Below are positions 1 to 13,811 of a DNA stretch of 64,000 nt, one piece after another (within the stretch, counting starts at the first letter, position 1; every line of letters begins with the position of its first letter). The position numbers and the translations under genes are program-made. The notes beneath the pieces were generated by a model. It did no database searches, was not told where the DNA came from, and worked only from the letters and a program-made list of their open reading frames with translations. The stretch is from Datnioides undecimradiatus. Taxonomy: Eukaryota > Chordata > Actinopteri > Lobotiformes > Datnioididae. The DNA lies in the NCBI GenBank assembly GCA_008933995.1, contig WARS01000071.1, positions 8,271,018 to 8,335,017 on the forward strand, written 5' to 3'.

Positions 1-13
1 GGCTTTGCATGTT

Positions 14-19
<6 letters not shown>

Positions 20-54
<35 letters not shown>

Positions 55-79
55 TGAGAGAGAGAAAGAGAGAGAGAGA
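20..79. repeat. (GT)n followed by (GA)n microsatellite
   Basis: Uninterrupted TG dinucleotides to about 53, then AG-rich to 79. Confidence 0.95.
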
Positions 80-196
80 AATATGCCAGATACTACTAGT
101 TCTACTAACATGGCCCAAAAATAGCAAACTGGAGAGGTGTGAAGTAGAAAAGGAAAGGACACTTTAGTAGAGGAGTAACTGACACGGGGTGAGTCA

Positions 197-199
<3 letters not shown>

Positions 200-227
<28 letters not shown>
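200..227. repeat. (CA)n microsatellite
   Basis: Direct dinucleotide run. Confidence 0.95.
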
Positions 228-355
228 GTGGTGTGCTCGGCCAAACTCATACATTTACCTCTACACACGTACAGTACCTACAGTACATACAAAAAACACA
301 TAATACACACACAGAGTTGTGAATTTGTCTCACTTTGGCTTTGCACTGCTGAGAG

Positions 356-404
356 TGTGTGTGCATGTGTGTGTGCATGTGTGTGTGTGTGTGTGTGTGT
401 GTGT
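356..404. repeat. (GT)n microsatellite with GTGCAT interruptions
   Basis: Direct dinucleotide run with two GCAT interruptions. Confidence 0.95.
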
Positions 405-1317
405 TGGCAGGAATCATAGGTCTTGCTGCCATGTGATTGGCTCTTTTTCTTGGTTTGTGTGTCTGTGTGATTCAATTTGTCCACACACTTTACAGTGAAA
501 GATTCCCCATCTTTTGGCTTGAGGTACCGCCACACACTCGCTGTGCCTTCATGAGCTTAGCTACCTTATTTTTTCTCAATGGATCATAGCCTCATATCTG
601 TGAGCTCTGTGGGCCACCGTAGAATCTGAAACTCTAATACAGTGTGGTACTGAATTTCCTCCAGGCACCCGACTTAAGCAAGGTCAGGTTTCACCCAGAG
701 AGACCCCCAACACCCTGTGTGTGTATTATAAGCTTGCCAAGGTAACAAAGTAACACCCTGTATGACACCCTGCATCACACTATTCACACAGGACTTGCAC
801 TCATTGACAAAACATCACGATGCACCTCCCAAAGTAGTTTTTTTTCGTTTACTTACCTACTTAGTCACATGATCAATATTGAAAAACTTCTGTACTTTGT
901 GTCCAAATCTCACATTGACTAAATTCTCAAAGGGCCACATTTTGTCCTGATCTGATCATCTGCGCTTCAGTATGTTGTCCATCTTTGCTGTGCATTGGTA
1001 AAGTGATTTCTCATTACTGCTCTCGCTGAGTCAGCTGTATCATCAATGAATTGAGGAAACCCAAAGTTTTAAAATGCACACTCCCAATTGAATGCCATTC
1101 TCATTTTTGATAATTATACAACTTTTCACTCTGTGGCCAGAGTAATGTTTTTTCCCAGTTCTATTTACATCAGTGTTTATAGGATGTTGTAGTGTGAATG
1201 CAGAAGTGAGAATGGGAGAGAGAGAAGGAGAGAGGAAATGATACTAAGATGTTTGGCCTGTGCAGCGCCTAATGATCACAAGAGCAAAAGAAACATGCAC
1301 GCAGGTCAACATACCCG

Positions 1318-1318
<1 letters not shown>

Positions 1319-1369
<51 letters not shown>
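1319..1369. repeat. (CA)n microsatellite
   Basis: About 25 CA units. Confidence 0.95.
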
Positions 1370-3401
1370 ATGTGATCTCTCAATAAGTGCTGTAGTCAAC
1401 CCCCCTCCCCCTCCCACTCTCTCTGGTCGTTTGATCACAATCTCCCTCCTACTCCTGGGCCCTAGTCAAACAGAAACTTTTGAAAGATTGCTTGCTTGAC
1501 ATTAAAATCAGCGATGACCTTTGACAAAATGCTTTAGATATCCTTTTTGTTTTTTTAATGTTCAGAAAAAAAATGTTCAGCTCGCAGAGCAAAAACGAAC
1601 CCATGTAAGCATTTACATATGCATTTGTTAAAAAGATTTTAAGTGTCTGCATACATGTAAATCTGAAGTTGGATGTAATACCTTATAATAGCTCTGACTA
1701 TTACTGGGCTGAGTAAAAGAATATGACCTATGAAGGTTAAAGGGCACTGTAATCATGGCTGTGGCACTTTGGTTTGGGTGAAACAGCTCATCCTATCTTT
1801 ATTTTTAGAGGTGCCAAACTGAGCCTGGCGATTCCTGTCAAAGCACAAAAAAAATTAAATACAGTTACAAAAATATGAGAATGTATCAGTGAATGACTGA
1901 CTGAAAACATGTTATATAAAGCTGAATGTTCCTTTTTAAAGACCTTTTGGCAGAGTTTTCTTAGAGGCCTGCACTAAGCCGAAACCTACGGCCTGTCAAG
2001 TACTTACACTGTTACTGTTGTACTCAAAGCACTGTATTTTCCTTGCTGATCACAGTGTGATCTGTTTCGCTAACTGATACACTCTGCCTTTTGCCTTTTT
2101 ATTTTTTCTGCTCATCACAGGTTGTTTTGGAAGGCTTCAGTATCCACATTTGAATGGGGTTTGCCTTCCTCTGAACTGGTGATATTGATTTATGGTCAGC
2201 AGCTTGTAATGTACCCAGTGGACCAAGAACTTAATTATTTATTGAATGTACGAGTTTAGTTATCTTATCGTGATCAATTATTGATTTATTCAACATTTTC
2301 CTTGCCTGGGATTCCCAGGTTACGATAAACCAAATAGAAAAAAGGATTTTGATTAGGAGAATGCTCAATTCAGCGGTAATCACTGTGATCACAGACAAAT
2401 AACAATCCTCACTTTGCTTTTAACTCAGCAGGTGTAGGTCATAGATTCCACCTCCCTTAGACATTGTACCATACAGAGATCCCTGCCGTGTAATCTCCTC
2501 ACGTGATCTGGCCAGGCCTGACACTTCAAGCTCTGGACCTGAGTCAGATGTTTAGCCCATGATGACAAAGCCAAAAAGATAGTGGAAGTTCTCACCCAAG
2601 TGCAGTTTAAAGCATCACAGTCAGTATTTATCAGTAAGTTAGGTAACTGAGATCATAAGAGCGCTGATTAGTACAGGTTGAATGTGATTTAAGTCTAATA
2701 AACACTTAAATGATCATTTAAGATCCTGTGAGCTATTTTTCTGTAACTTTCATTTCTTAAGAAGTGCCGGTGTTTAACCACCACAGTTGTCTCAGGGAGA
2801 TAAAGGAAGCCTCCCTTGAGGGTTTATGCCAGGTCATATGTGATGGGAACTGGGGCAGTACAGTAAAGAGAGCATATGACTTATTGCTACATTACACAGG
2901 ACATTCCCATACCTCGCAGTGGTTTTCGCAATAAGATGTGTGAGTGGTCTGTTGTGGTTTCATGCTTGAAAGCAAAGCACATGATGCCACTGCACGCAGA
3001 TCATGACCAAGTGATTAAACTTAAAAGAGAAGTGGGCTCTTATGACTGTGATGAAATCCTCAGTGTGTCAGATTTGACAGCTGGGGTTACACTAAACCTG
3101 CTGTAAAATGTCATTACTTTTGTGATTATGTTTAGCTCTCTCACCTACAGTACTGTATGCCCAGCAAGCACACCTGTCCCATCATCCCCGTAGGCTGCCA
3201 TTGGCTGATGAGCTAAGAGGCTGAGGTGTTGCAGCAAATAGCACGAGCCGTGGGCTGGTCCATTCTGCGACTCGAGGGAGGTTAATGAGTGAAGCTGCTG
3301 GGCTATCAGCCAAACATGAGCAGCAATGCTAAGGCTCCCACAATGAGCCTGACTGTATTACCACTGAGCTCTGTCTAATTATACACTCCCAGCAAGGGAG
3401 A

Positions 3402-3432
<31 letters not shown>
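3402..3432. repeat. (GA)n microsatellite
   Basis: Start of a GA-rich stretch that continues in interrupted form to about 3740. Confidence 0.9.
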
Positions 3433-3437
<5 letters not shown>

Positions 3438-3759
3438 TTGAGCATATTAGGCAGGGCAAAGAAAAAGTTATCAAGTGTCACTGTGTGTCAGAGAGACTTA
3501 GTAAGAGGGATGAGTGTAGATTGAAGTTGTAAGGGTGAGATAGAAGGTGTGTGTCAGGGCGAACAGGGAGAGAGACGGAGGGAGGGCGTTGGAGAGATCA
3601 AGCAAGCTGGGGAGAGAGAGAGAAAGAGAGCGCACTCACAGGGAGATAGAGAGAGAGAGAGCAAAGAGGCGTTTAGAGAGTGAGAAGGAGGAGAGGCAGG
3701 AATAGGATGAAGGGAGGGGAGGCTGAGCAGTAGAGAGGAGGAAGAGACTTGCAGTCTCA

Positions 3760-3845
3760 AAACTGGATATTCCTACGTGCCTGCTCTGCTGCCTGAACCA
3801 ATGAGTAAACTCTCCGCTATCTGCTACGCAAAGGCACCCGGCGAG
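3760..3845 (+). other. Candidate 5' noncoding exon of the ataxin-family gene
   Basis: A short non-repetitive block ends in a strong donor, GGCGAG|GTATGTG, with an open frame (ATGAGTAAACTCTCCGC...) to the donor. It lies between GA-rich and GT-rich repeats. The gene assignment is inferred from strand and position only. Confidence 0.25.
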
Positions 3846-3872
3846 GTATGTGACCACACTGCTTCCTCCTCT

Positions 3873-3874
<2 letters not shown>

Positions 3875-3914
<40 letters not shown>
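3875..3914. repeat. (GT)n microsatellite
   Basis: About 20 units, 30 bp after the candidate donor at 3846. Confidence 0.95.
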
Positions 3915-3915
<1 letters not shown>

Positions 3916-4106
3916 TGTGGGAGAGAGGGAGTGCAGGTGTGTTAGCAACTTTGAATGAAGGGATAAACAGACTGTGCTGTGCTACATGAATGCTGCGAGG
4001 AAACAGGTTTAGGAGTTACTGTAGGTACATGTCATACCGAGAGTGAGCTGGTTTCATTGTTAGTATTATGATTAATTATTGTAATTATTGGTAGAAAATG
4101 TGTCTG

Positions 4107-4109
<3 letters not shown>

Positions 4110-4163
<54 letters not shown>

Positions 4164-4168
4164 TGTGA
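4110..4168. repeat. (GT)n microsatellite
   Basis: About 24 units with one GTAT interruption. Confidence 0.95.
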
Positions 4169-7100
4169 ATGAGCGTGTGGTATACACTCATGCAAGTCGG
4201 CACCTGTGTGTGGGGGTGTGCGCATGGAAGAGAATAAGAGAGAGTGTGAACAAGAGGCAGAGTGTGACTGATCCAGAGACAAGGAGTGCGTGAGGAAGAC
4301 AGAGAGAGACCGACAGACAGACAGAAAAAGAGAGAGAGAGGTGGAGGTCCATCACTCAGCCTGACGGCAGATCAGGACTTTCAGAATTAGAGCAGTGGGC
4401 TTAAATAGCCCTGGTCCAGAGATAGCCAGGGGCCCTGGAGGAGCCCGCTTAAACTGGGAGGGACAGATATGAGATGGGTGAGGGTGGGGTTAGTCGAGTC
4501 GGGGAAAAATTTGGAAAGAGACAGAATGAAGGAGGAGGAGGAAAGAGTAAATGGGAGGTGCAGATGTTGGGGCCAAGTCTGGGAAAGATGTCATGCAATC
4601 AAAGGTAGAATATGCAGGTGTGCAGGTGCATCAAGGCATCTGTCATCTAACTTCTTATTCCACCGGTGTACAGGATACCCAGGGCAACATGCACTGCAAG
4701 AACTTCTAATGTCTTCTTTAATTTTTAATTACAACTTCAAAACACTACTTGGTCGAGGATGTTAAATGTGTGTGTTTCTGCAACCCCTCCGAGAACAGAG
4801 CTGTGTTTAGGGTTCTGTCACTGACTACAATCAAATCCTTCCTCATTTTCTCCACAAAGAAATACTACGCCACTGTGCACGATTATGATTTCTATATGTC
4901 TATTTGTGCTACAGCAGGCGCTGTCCTTCTGCTGCAGTGATATCCCATATGCTGCATATAGGAACATTTCACAGGTTCAAACAGTTCCCAGCTATAGATG
5001 TCTTTCAGGCGAGACGTACAACATTTGTCCCTGCTGACTTAATTCACTTATTTCAATTATGAGGACGATCTGCTGGCGTGCACAGGAAGTCTTATGTCAC
5101 TGAGAGATTGCTTCTAGAAATGCTTGTTTTGAGTGCTTAATTACAAAGTGTGGCTCATGTGCTATGGGTCATTTTTGCTTAGAGCTTCAAGGGTTTCATT
5201 TGCCCTTATAATGATGAAGCTGCGGTGTGTCAGTGAGGGTTTGTTTCAAGGTGGGGCTCAAGCTGCTGGCAGGTGACTTGAAAACACAGATTTCCTGTGT
5301 TAAATATATATTTATAGTAACCTATTAACATTAAACCTGGAGCTTCATTTATGACTCCGGCTATGTAGCAGAGAAGTGCCCTCATGAATGATGTAAAGAT
5401 CACAAACAGAAACTGAATGTACATATGTTTTCTATATCTTTTGTTAAACAGAAACACAACTTGTCTCTGTGGGCTGAATGAGGAATACAGCATGTTCTCC
5501 CATCCCATGTTTCTTAGAGTACTGTGACCCTGAAGAGCAGAACAGGCTTCTTGTGGGAGAAGGTTGAGTGGCTGCTGGCCCTTTAAGAGGTCTATTTTTA
5601 CAGGGGCACACTCATGCATGGAGCGAGGCTCACAGAGGAGGCAGTGGCACACGGAGACTCTATCTGCTTTGCCTCACTTCTGTGACTCCACACAATATAT
5701 CCTATAGGACCTTATCCTTGTGACTGAGTAGCTGCGAGCGACATAGAGAGAGTCCTAAAACTTGTGCCGCCCATAGACAAGCATGTTTTCTTTCAACGCA
5801 AGCTCAAACACGAAAATCATCAAAAACTGAAAGTTACGAGGTTTGCACCCGACAAGGAGAATCAGCCCTTTTCAAGTGGATCTCTCTGAAGTCTAGAAGT
5901 GATAATGAGTGGGAGCTTGCAATAAAGACACCCTTATGCACACTGTACACAAATGTGCCAACATTCCCACATACTTGTTTTGATATGCAGATAGCTATGA
6001 AAGAAATCTGAAAACATTCATGCCCCCTTCTTACAAACACATAATACACTTTAGTTTACTTACACCCCCACGCTCCTCGAAAGAAACCCAAAAAAAAAAG
6101 CACATTTCAGAACATTTTTACACAAACACACATCCGTGCACTTAGGGGTGCGCATAGTGCTGTACGCCCACGCAAAAAAATTACTTATACATCCTCAATA
6201 TCTGGACCTAAAATAATCTTCTCCTTATGCAATCTGCATGTTATATAATGCATGGCCTGTCATTATCACAGCGCTCCTTCACGCCCTGCTGTGCCTCTCC
6301 ACCTACAGCACCACACAGACAGGCAGACACACACACACACACACGCACACCTTGCACCTTGTGTTGACAGTCATATACTCTACTCTAGCACTCTCACCCA
6401 CGTTGAGTGTGTGCTCTCAAACAGCCAGCCAGATGAGTGAGAGGGAAAGACAGAGAGGAAGACTAAGAGACTAAGAGTAGGTGGGGTAGAGGGGCTGAAA
6501 GTGAAAGAAACAGAGATGGAAAACTTAGAGAGTGAGGTGTACATTCATGCAGAGACAATGCATTTGCATGATTATATGATGTGAGTTTTTAAGGCTGGAT
6601 GTTATATTTTTGCTCTGAAAAAAAATCCATTTTGTGCGTGTTGCAGTTGAACAGGTATTTAACGCTACATATCCCCACATAACCTTTGTGTACTTTTATT
6701 TTTATTTTTTTTTTTTTTACCCACCGGTTCCCCTTCAGGGTCTCAAAGAGAAGTTCATTGCAAGATGTGTGATGGATAATCACTGTCACTGTCCCTCACA
6801 GTCACACCTATGGGCAAACACAGACTTGCATGTCTTTGCCTGTCTTTTATGTCATCCACTCGCAGAATGGTAAGGGAGTCAAGCCCCCGTCCTTCTTGGC
6901 GTTCGACAACAAAAAACTGTGCCGCTCTTACGTAAGGTCCAACTGTATCTCAGTTAAAATGTGTATGATTAGTGCAACTCATATCATTATTCTAAAGTAA
7001 AGCAATGAATATCGTTTCCACATCCACAATTAAACTGTTTCACTGTCAGTCACAATTTAATGGTATTGTGAAAATATTTCCTGTGGTATATTTGTTGTTC

Positions 7101-7389
7101 ATTTATGCGGTTTGTGAATCAGTCGAGGGGATCTCCACCGCAACTGTTCCCAGATCAGCAGTCTCACACGTAGAAGGGTATGGAATTGACTTGGGAACTC
7201 AGCCGGGGAGCCAGGCGTGTGATGAATAATCCCAAACAGAGACAGGTGTTTGAATACAGTTGACACTGTGCCAGACTACTTTAAGGTGACAGACACACCT
7301 GTCGGTTGGGGTGTACCATGAGAGGAAGGTGCAGAAAGTGATATTTCATAGGATGCATTTAGATTCATATCCACGTACGTGTGAAGGGG

Positions 7390-7398
7390 CCTCTGTGT

Positions 7399-7436
<38 letters not shown>
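7390..7436. repeat. (GT)n microsatellite
   Basis: About 20 units with one interruption. Confidence 0.95.
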
Positions 7437-8548
7437 ATATGCAAACATGCATATGCAATCTGTCAGATATCAGAGTCTTTTCTTCCCTCTTTGTGTTTTT
7501 TTGCACAGATCGTTTTCTTTGGCCCTGACTTGCTAACCCTTGTGTATGATCAAGCAGTATGTTCTCCTCCTCCTCCACACTTTATCTACAATGGGGGTCA
7601 GTGACCTTTCAACCCTGCCACCCACCACTTACACCCACAGCAAGGCCTGCCTTTTTGCCTGCTGGAGCCCATGCAAGTAAATCTGCTCCCTCGTACAGAC
7701 AGACCCAACGTGCACAAACACAATATATTGCACAGTATTGGTTTTAGTATCACTGTACAGAAAGTGTAACATCTGAGACATCCTGTAGCCTATAGCATCA
7801 ATAGTGTCCTGAAAGCCTGTCCTGAAATTGGATGTGTATTACCTTCCCTACCCTTGCAATGCTTCCCTATTCACTTCTTTTTTTTACCCTGCGCAGCATT
7901 AAAATCACTCAGCAAAGCATCTCTCTCTAATTAAATTTGACGTCTAGCTTTGTAATTATTAGCAGAGATTATCAAATAGCTGAGTGATAAAGGTTCTCTC
8001 TCAAGTGGGACTCTCCCTATTTTCATTTTGAAAACAAGCATTAAACCCACTCAATCCTATTTCAATGTAATTTGCGGCACCCTTTATAACAAACAGCACA
8101 AGCCATGTGTTGAGTAAATGGCTGTGACCGTGTGTAGCTGGGCAGCAGATTTGGTGTGGGAGGGGTTGTAGAGCAATAGCAATAATGGCAGTGTATAGCA
8201 ATGTTGCCTTGAATGCCGGCAGTGATAAAGGTATTCCAGACAGTATCTATGAAGCCAGTCTAGACAGTCTCTCTAAAAATGAATGGCACTCGAGCTACCA
8301 ACGGGAGACCTGGCCATGCTCTCTCCATGGAGATGTCATCACTATGCTTACAGCTTGCTGACATTTTGCTGTTAAACTAGAGAACCAAAAGAAACCCAGT
8401 TTGACTGACAATCGCCAGGGGAGAGTGCCAAAAACAACAAATCTTTGGAATGAAAAGTAAATCCCCCCTTTTCTTTCACACACACACACTCTTGTCCTCT
8501 CTCTTTCAAGCTGTTTCTACCCCATCAGACTTTGTCTCGGTCGCTGAG

Positions 8549-8579
<31 letters not shown>

Positions 8580-8580
8580 G
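8549..8580. repeat. (CT)n microsatellite
   Basis: CT run with one TTTC interruption. Confidence 0.9.
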
Positions 8581-10080
8581 TCGTCTCCCCTCTCCTCCAC
8601 CCTCAACCCCCCTCGTAAGCTACTGATCTCATAACGTGAGAGTACAACTCGCATCAAAGGCTCTGATTTGGACTAATCATGCCACAAAATAGTGAAAGGG
8701 GCTGCTACTTGTGAGCCGGTGGAGCTGAGCGTGTAAAAAAAAAAAAGAGGAACAGATTTAGACAAAAACTAACCAACAAACAAAAAGTACAAATTAGCTG
8801 CAAGAATGGAAATTCAACAGCATGACTGTGCATCAGCAGTATGTGACATCACTGCAGTTGCATAAGAGTCGCTGTCACCTAACAAGTAGTGGCACATTTG
8901 TTTGTTTCATGCTTTTTAACGTCTTTTGTGATGCATATGAGGCCCACAAATTGAAACTAAAGTCATCGCTTTGTGGTTGAAAAAAATACCAAGTGCAGAT
9001 GCCGCATAAGAGGCATATTATCAGATTGAGGCAGTGGAAAAGTACAAAAATGACAGTGCCATCAATAGATGCTTAAATGTCAATGAATGAAAACAACGTA
9101 ACGCCCCGCCTTAGAAAATGTCAGCCACGAGGTTTGCTGTATACCTGTTAACTGCTCCACTTGTTCCCTGCTGACCCCTGCGTGCACACGTGTGCAGTAT
9201 ATGTCTGTGTGTATTTACGGGATCACTGCAGTAGTCTGCCATGGTCAGAGGGAGAGGAGAACGAGGAGGAGGAATTTTTGCTTCTGCTGACTGGCTGACC
9301 TGCATGTAATTAGTCAAGTCATATTTTTAACTGATATTGCGTAAAAGCCAGCTTAAGGAGCCATAGCTGCCCTATTTATACCCTAGGGGCTAATGGCCTG
9401 TACCACTACACAGGGGGATTTCCTCCCAGAACTATACTAAGCCTGCCTTAGGCCGTACCAGTTAGGATTCACAGGGATTAACCCAGCAATACGTTACAGG
9501 CGTCACCCTCTAGTCTGCATCACTCACACTGTTCCGCTCCCTTCCTAGCAGCTCTTTTCTTGCAGTGTTTAGCATATTTAGTGTACAAGTCCGCTTTCTT
9601 AGCAGGTGGGATACTGTTTCTCCTGTTGCACTTGTGGCGCCCACTGTTGATCTCATTCTTCATCAAAAAGCAGCAGATACCGTCATCAGCTTGTGCCACA
9701 TGAAGGCGCACGCAGGTCTGTGAGGACTGAGCGCAAAGGATCAAATGAATGCCTCTTTGTGTGCATGTTTATGTTTCTGTGCACATGCAGCATACCCTGG
9801 GCATGCGTGCGTCTGTGTGTGTGCACGTGTATTTGTGTGTGCATGGGTGTTAATAGTAACTCCTGAGCCATAAGCCCATCCTCATTGTGGTTGAGCCTGC
9901 TGCGGGCAGGGCTGCTGGCTCATCCTGTTGAAGAATGGGTCAGGGCCCTGAAGGCTGACCTGGCCTTTTGCCCAATAAGCTATCGCCCGTATCACCCTGT
10001 CCTTTTATCAGCTTATCCCGGCTCCCTGTGAAGTAATCCACCACACAAGGCTAGTAGTACTCCCCTCCTCCCCTCACCCC

Positions 10081-10124
<44 letters not shown>

Positions 10125-10149
10125 GTCTGTCTGTCTGTCTGTCTGTCTG
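10081..10149. repeat. Compound tetranucleotide (ATCT)11(GTCT)6
   Basis: Perfect ATCT units switch to GTCT units at about 10125, as expected from a point mutation spread by slippage. Confidence 0.95.
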
Positions 10150-10647
10150 CTGTGTCCTCTAACCCCTCTTCCCATCCACTCTCCTCTACTCCTCCCCCCT
10201 GTTCAGATCTGTTACATTCAGCAACAAATTTCTGCTGCATCAGACGTCCATCATAGATCCCCCACTCAGCCTGAAACGTGATCAGACACCCCATACGAGG
10301 CTACGCATGAGGTGGTGGGGGAGAAAAAAAAAAAAACAACCCGCAGCGCAGTTTGGTTTAAAAAGGACAGTAAAATGTTCTGTGTTCAATAGGACTGAGA
10401 CTCTGCTGAGGAGACGGAGTGAATCCGCCCTCTGAAGTCTCACCTGTGGAAGTCTTTTGACTCTTTTATTCTGCTTCTCAGTTCCACCGTTATGATTTGT
10501 TGGCTGCAGTCTGACTCATCTGACCTTTCCTGTCTAGGCCTGACCCGTGTGTGTTTACGTCTGTGTGTTTGTGTGACGGACAGATTAAATAGTGCAAAGC
10601 CAGAGAAAGACAGTGAGAGAGACGGAAACGGCGAGCATGAGACAGAG

Positions 10648-10648
<1 letters not shown>

Positions 10649-10695
<47 letters not shown>
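10649..10695. repeat. (GA)n microsatellite
   Basis: About 22 units. Confidence 0.95.
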
Positions 10696-10699
<4 letters not shown>

Positions 10700-12746
10700 C
10701 ACCAAATGTCTCAGTGGTGCCATAAATGATTGACAGCACAGTGTGACTCCACTGGGTGTTTTCTCCTGTTGATGTTCGTCAGTCTGTTTGTGTGCGTGTG
10801 TGTGTGTGTGCGCGTGTTCAATATGCTAAATATCAAAGTGTGCATGCATAAGCAAAGAGCACAACAGTCATTTCTATATCTCTATATTGTAGTAAATACC
10901 CTGTGATGAACCCTGTCCTTGCTGTATTTTATTCACTTTCATTATGACTGGACTATTACATCTGAATCAATATCAGACATAGACACGGTGTTAAATATAG
11001 ATTAAATAATATAAAGGATACGGTCTAAACCTGTGCATATGGAAAGGGCCCTGAGTTAACTTCTGCTATAATTTGATGCCGTGTAAATGAAATTGAATTT
11101 AATTGAATAGTGTTATGATTAATGTAGAATCACAGTAAAGATAGATGTGTGCAATTACAAAGGTTTCAATGATATTTCAAAGAAAGCATTTATTTTGTTT
11201 GCTTTTTTATTTATTTGAAACTTGCTTACTTTTCAAAGTGTGATTTCCATCCAACCTGTGACCTTAACTTTGAATCTTGTTAGTTTAAAAATGTGTTATT
11301 TATGTGTAAAATTAGCTCTAAACTTCCATTTAAATTGCCAAGTCAACTCTGTGACACCTTGTGAGCAATTGGTTGCTTTGTGTAATAGAATCATTTATTA
11401 TCATTTGACAACTTTATTTATCATGTTGCCCCTTATGCAGTCCTATTAGTTTTTTTTAAAACTAATTACAGGAGATTAAACAATTTCCTGATTGTAAACT
11501 GGCCTTGATATGTAAGTTAAAAACCTGTGATTCCTGGCCCATTGATATGGTTTATTTCATGCATGCATTTATGAACAGATGATTTTCCTCTTCATTTCAT
11601 ACCATCTTTAAGATGGTTTCTGATTTATCTATAGCCTAATAATTAGATATTATTGATTTTTTCTGTTTGTTTAGAATATTAACATCATACAGAATATTGA
11701 TTAAATTTCCATTTTACATGTTACATTGTGGTCTTTCTATCCAAAAGCAATAATAAAAAAGAAGAATCAAATCTCAGAATACTGATTTATCCTTAACTTT
11801 AAAAATATTGATTTTTCCTCTGTATTAATTGTGACACAGAACAGACAGCACTCATGCCCACACAATCAGGGTGCACATCACCTTCAAACGGCATTTTCTG
11901 TGAAAATAAAAGCAATCTTCTCCTAAATGTCAGAGCAGACTTTCTTGGCAATTGTTGTCTCACTGTGAGAAAGTGTCAATGTGGCCTTCGAGCCGATGTG
12001 TCTGCACACACCTCCAAGTCTGATTAACTTTCCACTTCATTGAGGTTGAGAAGTTAGACGAGGTTAACCTGTCATTCACTGTTTGTGGACACAAGTTTGC
12101 AGTTTGCTCTGTGTTTAAAAGGTTGACTATATTGCTCTTTGAAATATAATAAGATATAAAGATTATGAGGCTTTTTTTTTTTTTTTACAATTAACAACCA
12201 ATAATGATTTGATTGCTTCATTAAATCCTATTTCCCCCTGTGCTCCAATTTAGGTTCTCTTTCTTATATTGCATTTCTGCTTTGGTAATTTACATAATCT
12301 TGTTTGAACTAAGCTTTGGCCCTGTTTCTTTCACATGGAGCAGTCTGGGTTATTTGCATAGCATTGCATTTTCAACCTTGAGCCTATTTATCATTTTGTA
12401 AAAGGTTTCTGTTCTGACAGGTTTCTGATTTCTTGCCGTGAATGAACTACACTGCTCTCACGAATTCAGTCCTAATAAGCAATACCAGCCATACCAACAC
12501 AGTTCACTTGCACTGACTGAATCACTGAAGCAAATCATTCAGAGCTCTCCTGCAGTGCTCCTGTTAGCGTATGAGCCTGTGTGTGTGTGTGCGCGTGCGT
12601 GTGTGTGTGTGTGTGTGTGCATATGAAGTCAAATCAAATTTAGTCATAAAAGCTCTTTTAACAACAGGTTCGTCACAAAGTGCTTTCATGAGAACAAAGG
12701 ACACAAATTCAGATGAAAAGTACAGATAAACAAAAAAACAACCATG

Positions 12747-12869
12747 GTGTGTGTATGTGAGAGAGAGAAAGAGAGAGACAGAGTGTGTGTGTGTGTGTGA
12801 GAGAGAGAAAGAGAGAGAGAGTGTGTGTGTGAGAGAGTGTGTGTGTTTGTGTGTGTGTGTGTGAGAGAG

Positions 12870-12920
<51 letters not shown>

Positions 12921-12955
12921 TAGAGAGAGAGTGTGTGTGTTTGTGTGTGCTTGAT
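12747..12955. repeat. Mosaic of alternating (GT)n and (GA)n blocks
   Basis: At least five GT blocks alternate with GA blocks across 200 bp, the longest GT block at about 12872-12917. A plain (GT)n lies nearby at 12579-12620. Confidence 0.9.
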
Positions 12956-13599
12956 GGATGTGAGGTTTAGTTTTGAGTCAGAGGCAGCAGCAAATGCCTA
13001 AGTCTGAGAGTGTGTGTAGGATGAGCCTCCTACCACGTCCCTCCCTGTCTCTCATCAACTGTCTCACTGCCTCCCCTCAATCCTTCCCTCTCTTTTATGT
13101 GCCAACATGTCCTCTGAAAAGTGCTGTTTCCGAAACATAGACATAGACCAATTATCTTATTTATTAATGACTGTTTCGTGTCAAAAGATACATGTGACTG
13201 GTGAACCGCATGTGGAAAGCATACCACCAGTCAGTACAAAGGCAGCACACAGTCAGCATATACTGTCCAATATATGATCTCTGTGTGCTGCATCCTTGAC
13301 TGCTTGTGTCTACACGTCTGTGTGCGCATATATATATATGTGTATATATGTGTGTATGTATGCATGTTTGTATCACTCACAGTGATTAAAGCATGTGGGC
13401 GGCAGCAGCAACTGGTCTGCCTGTGTGGCTCTGCATAGCAGACATGTTTCTCACTGCTAGATATTACTCATTTCCTCAGCCCTTTGCACACACAAGCACA
13501 CACACGCACACACACACACACACACTCTCTTGACATACACACACTCACATAGACAACAGACACAGAGACGGATAGCAGGCTCTCAGTTCTTTCCCTCAG

Positions 13600-13811
13600 T
13601 TTGGTGGGCTCGCTGGTGTTATTTCATGCGTACAGAGATCAGAAGCAGTGTGTAGCTGGAGGCTGCTGATATCTGCGGGTGTTGTAACTGGCGGTGGTGC
13701 TGTGGAGGAGCAGTGTAGCACAGTGAGGAGCTGAGGAGTGGGTTGACCCTCTGGGAGGACTGGAATATGAATGACTGCCAACACTGGGACGTCTACTCAG
13801 CCCGCACTAAG
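13600..13811 (+). other. Candidate 5' noncoding exon of the ataxin-family gene
   Basis: A GC-balanced block ends CGCACTAAG|GTCAGT. An ATG at 13769 is open to the donor. If spliced to the acceptor at 16691 that frame reaches a stop within about 11 codons, so it would be an upstream ORF and not part of the protein. Confidence 0.3.

Noticed and set aside
189..4293. Open frames rich in HTHTHT or CVCVCV
   Set aside because: They are translations of (CA)n/(GT)n microsatellites and have no gene-like context.
5230..5652. 140-aa open frame on the minus strand
   Set aside because: No recognisable domain, no splice or promoter context, and a composition like random translation of AT-balanced DNA.
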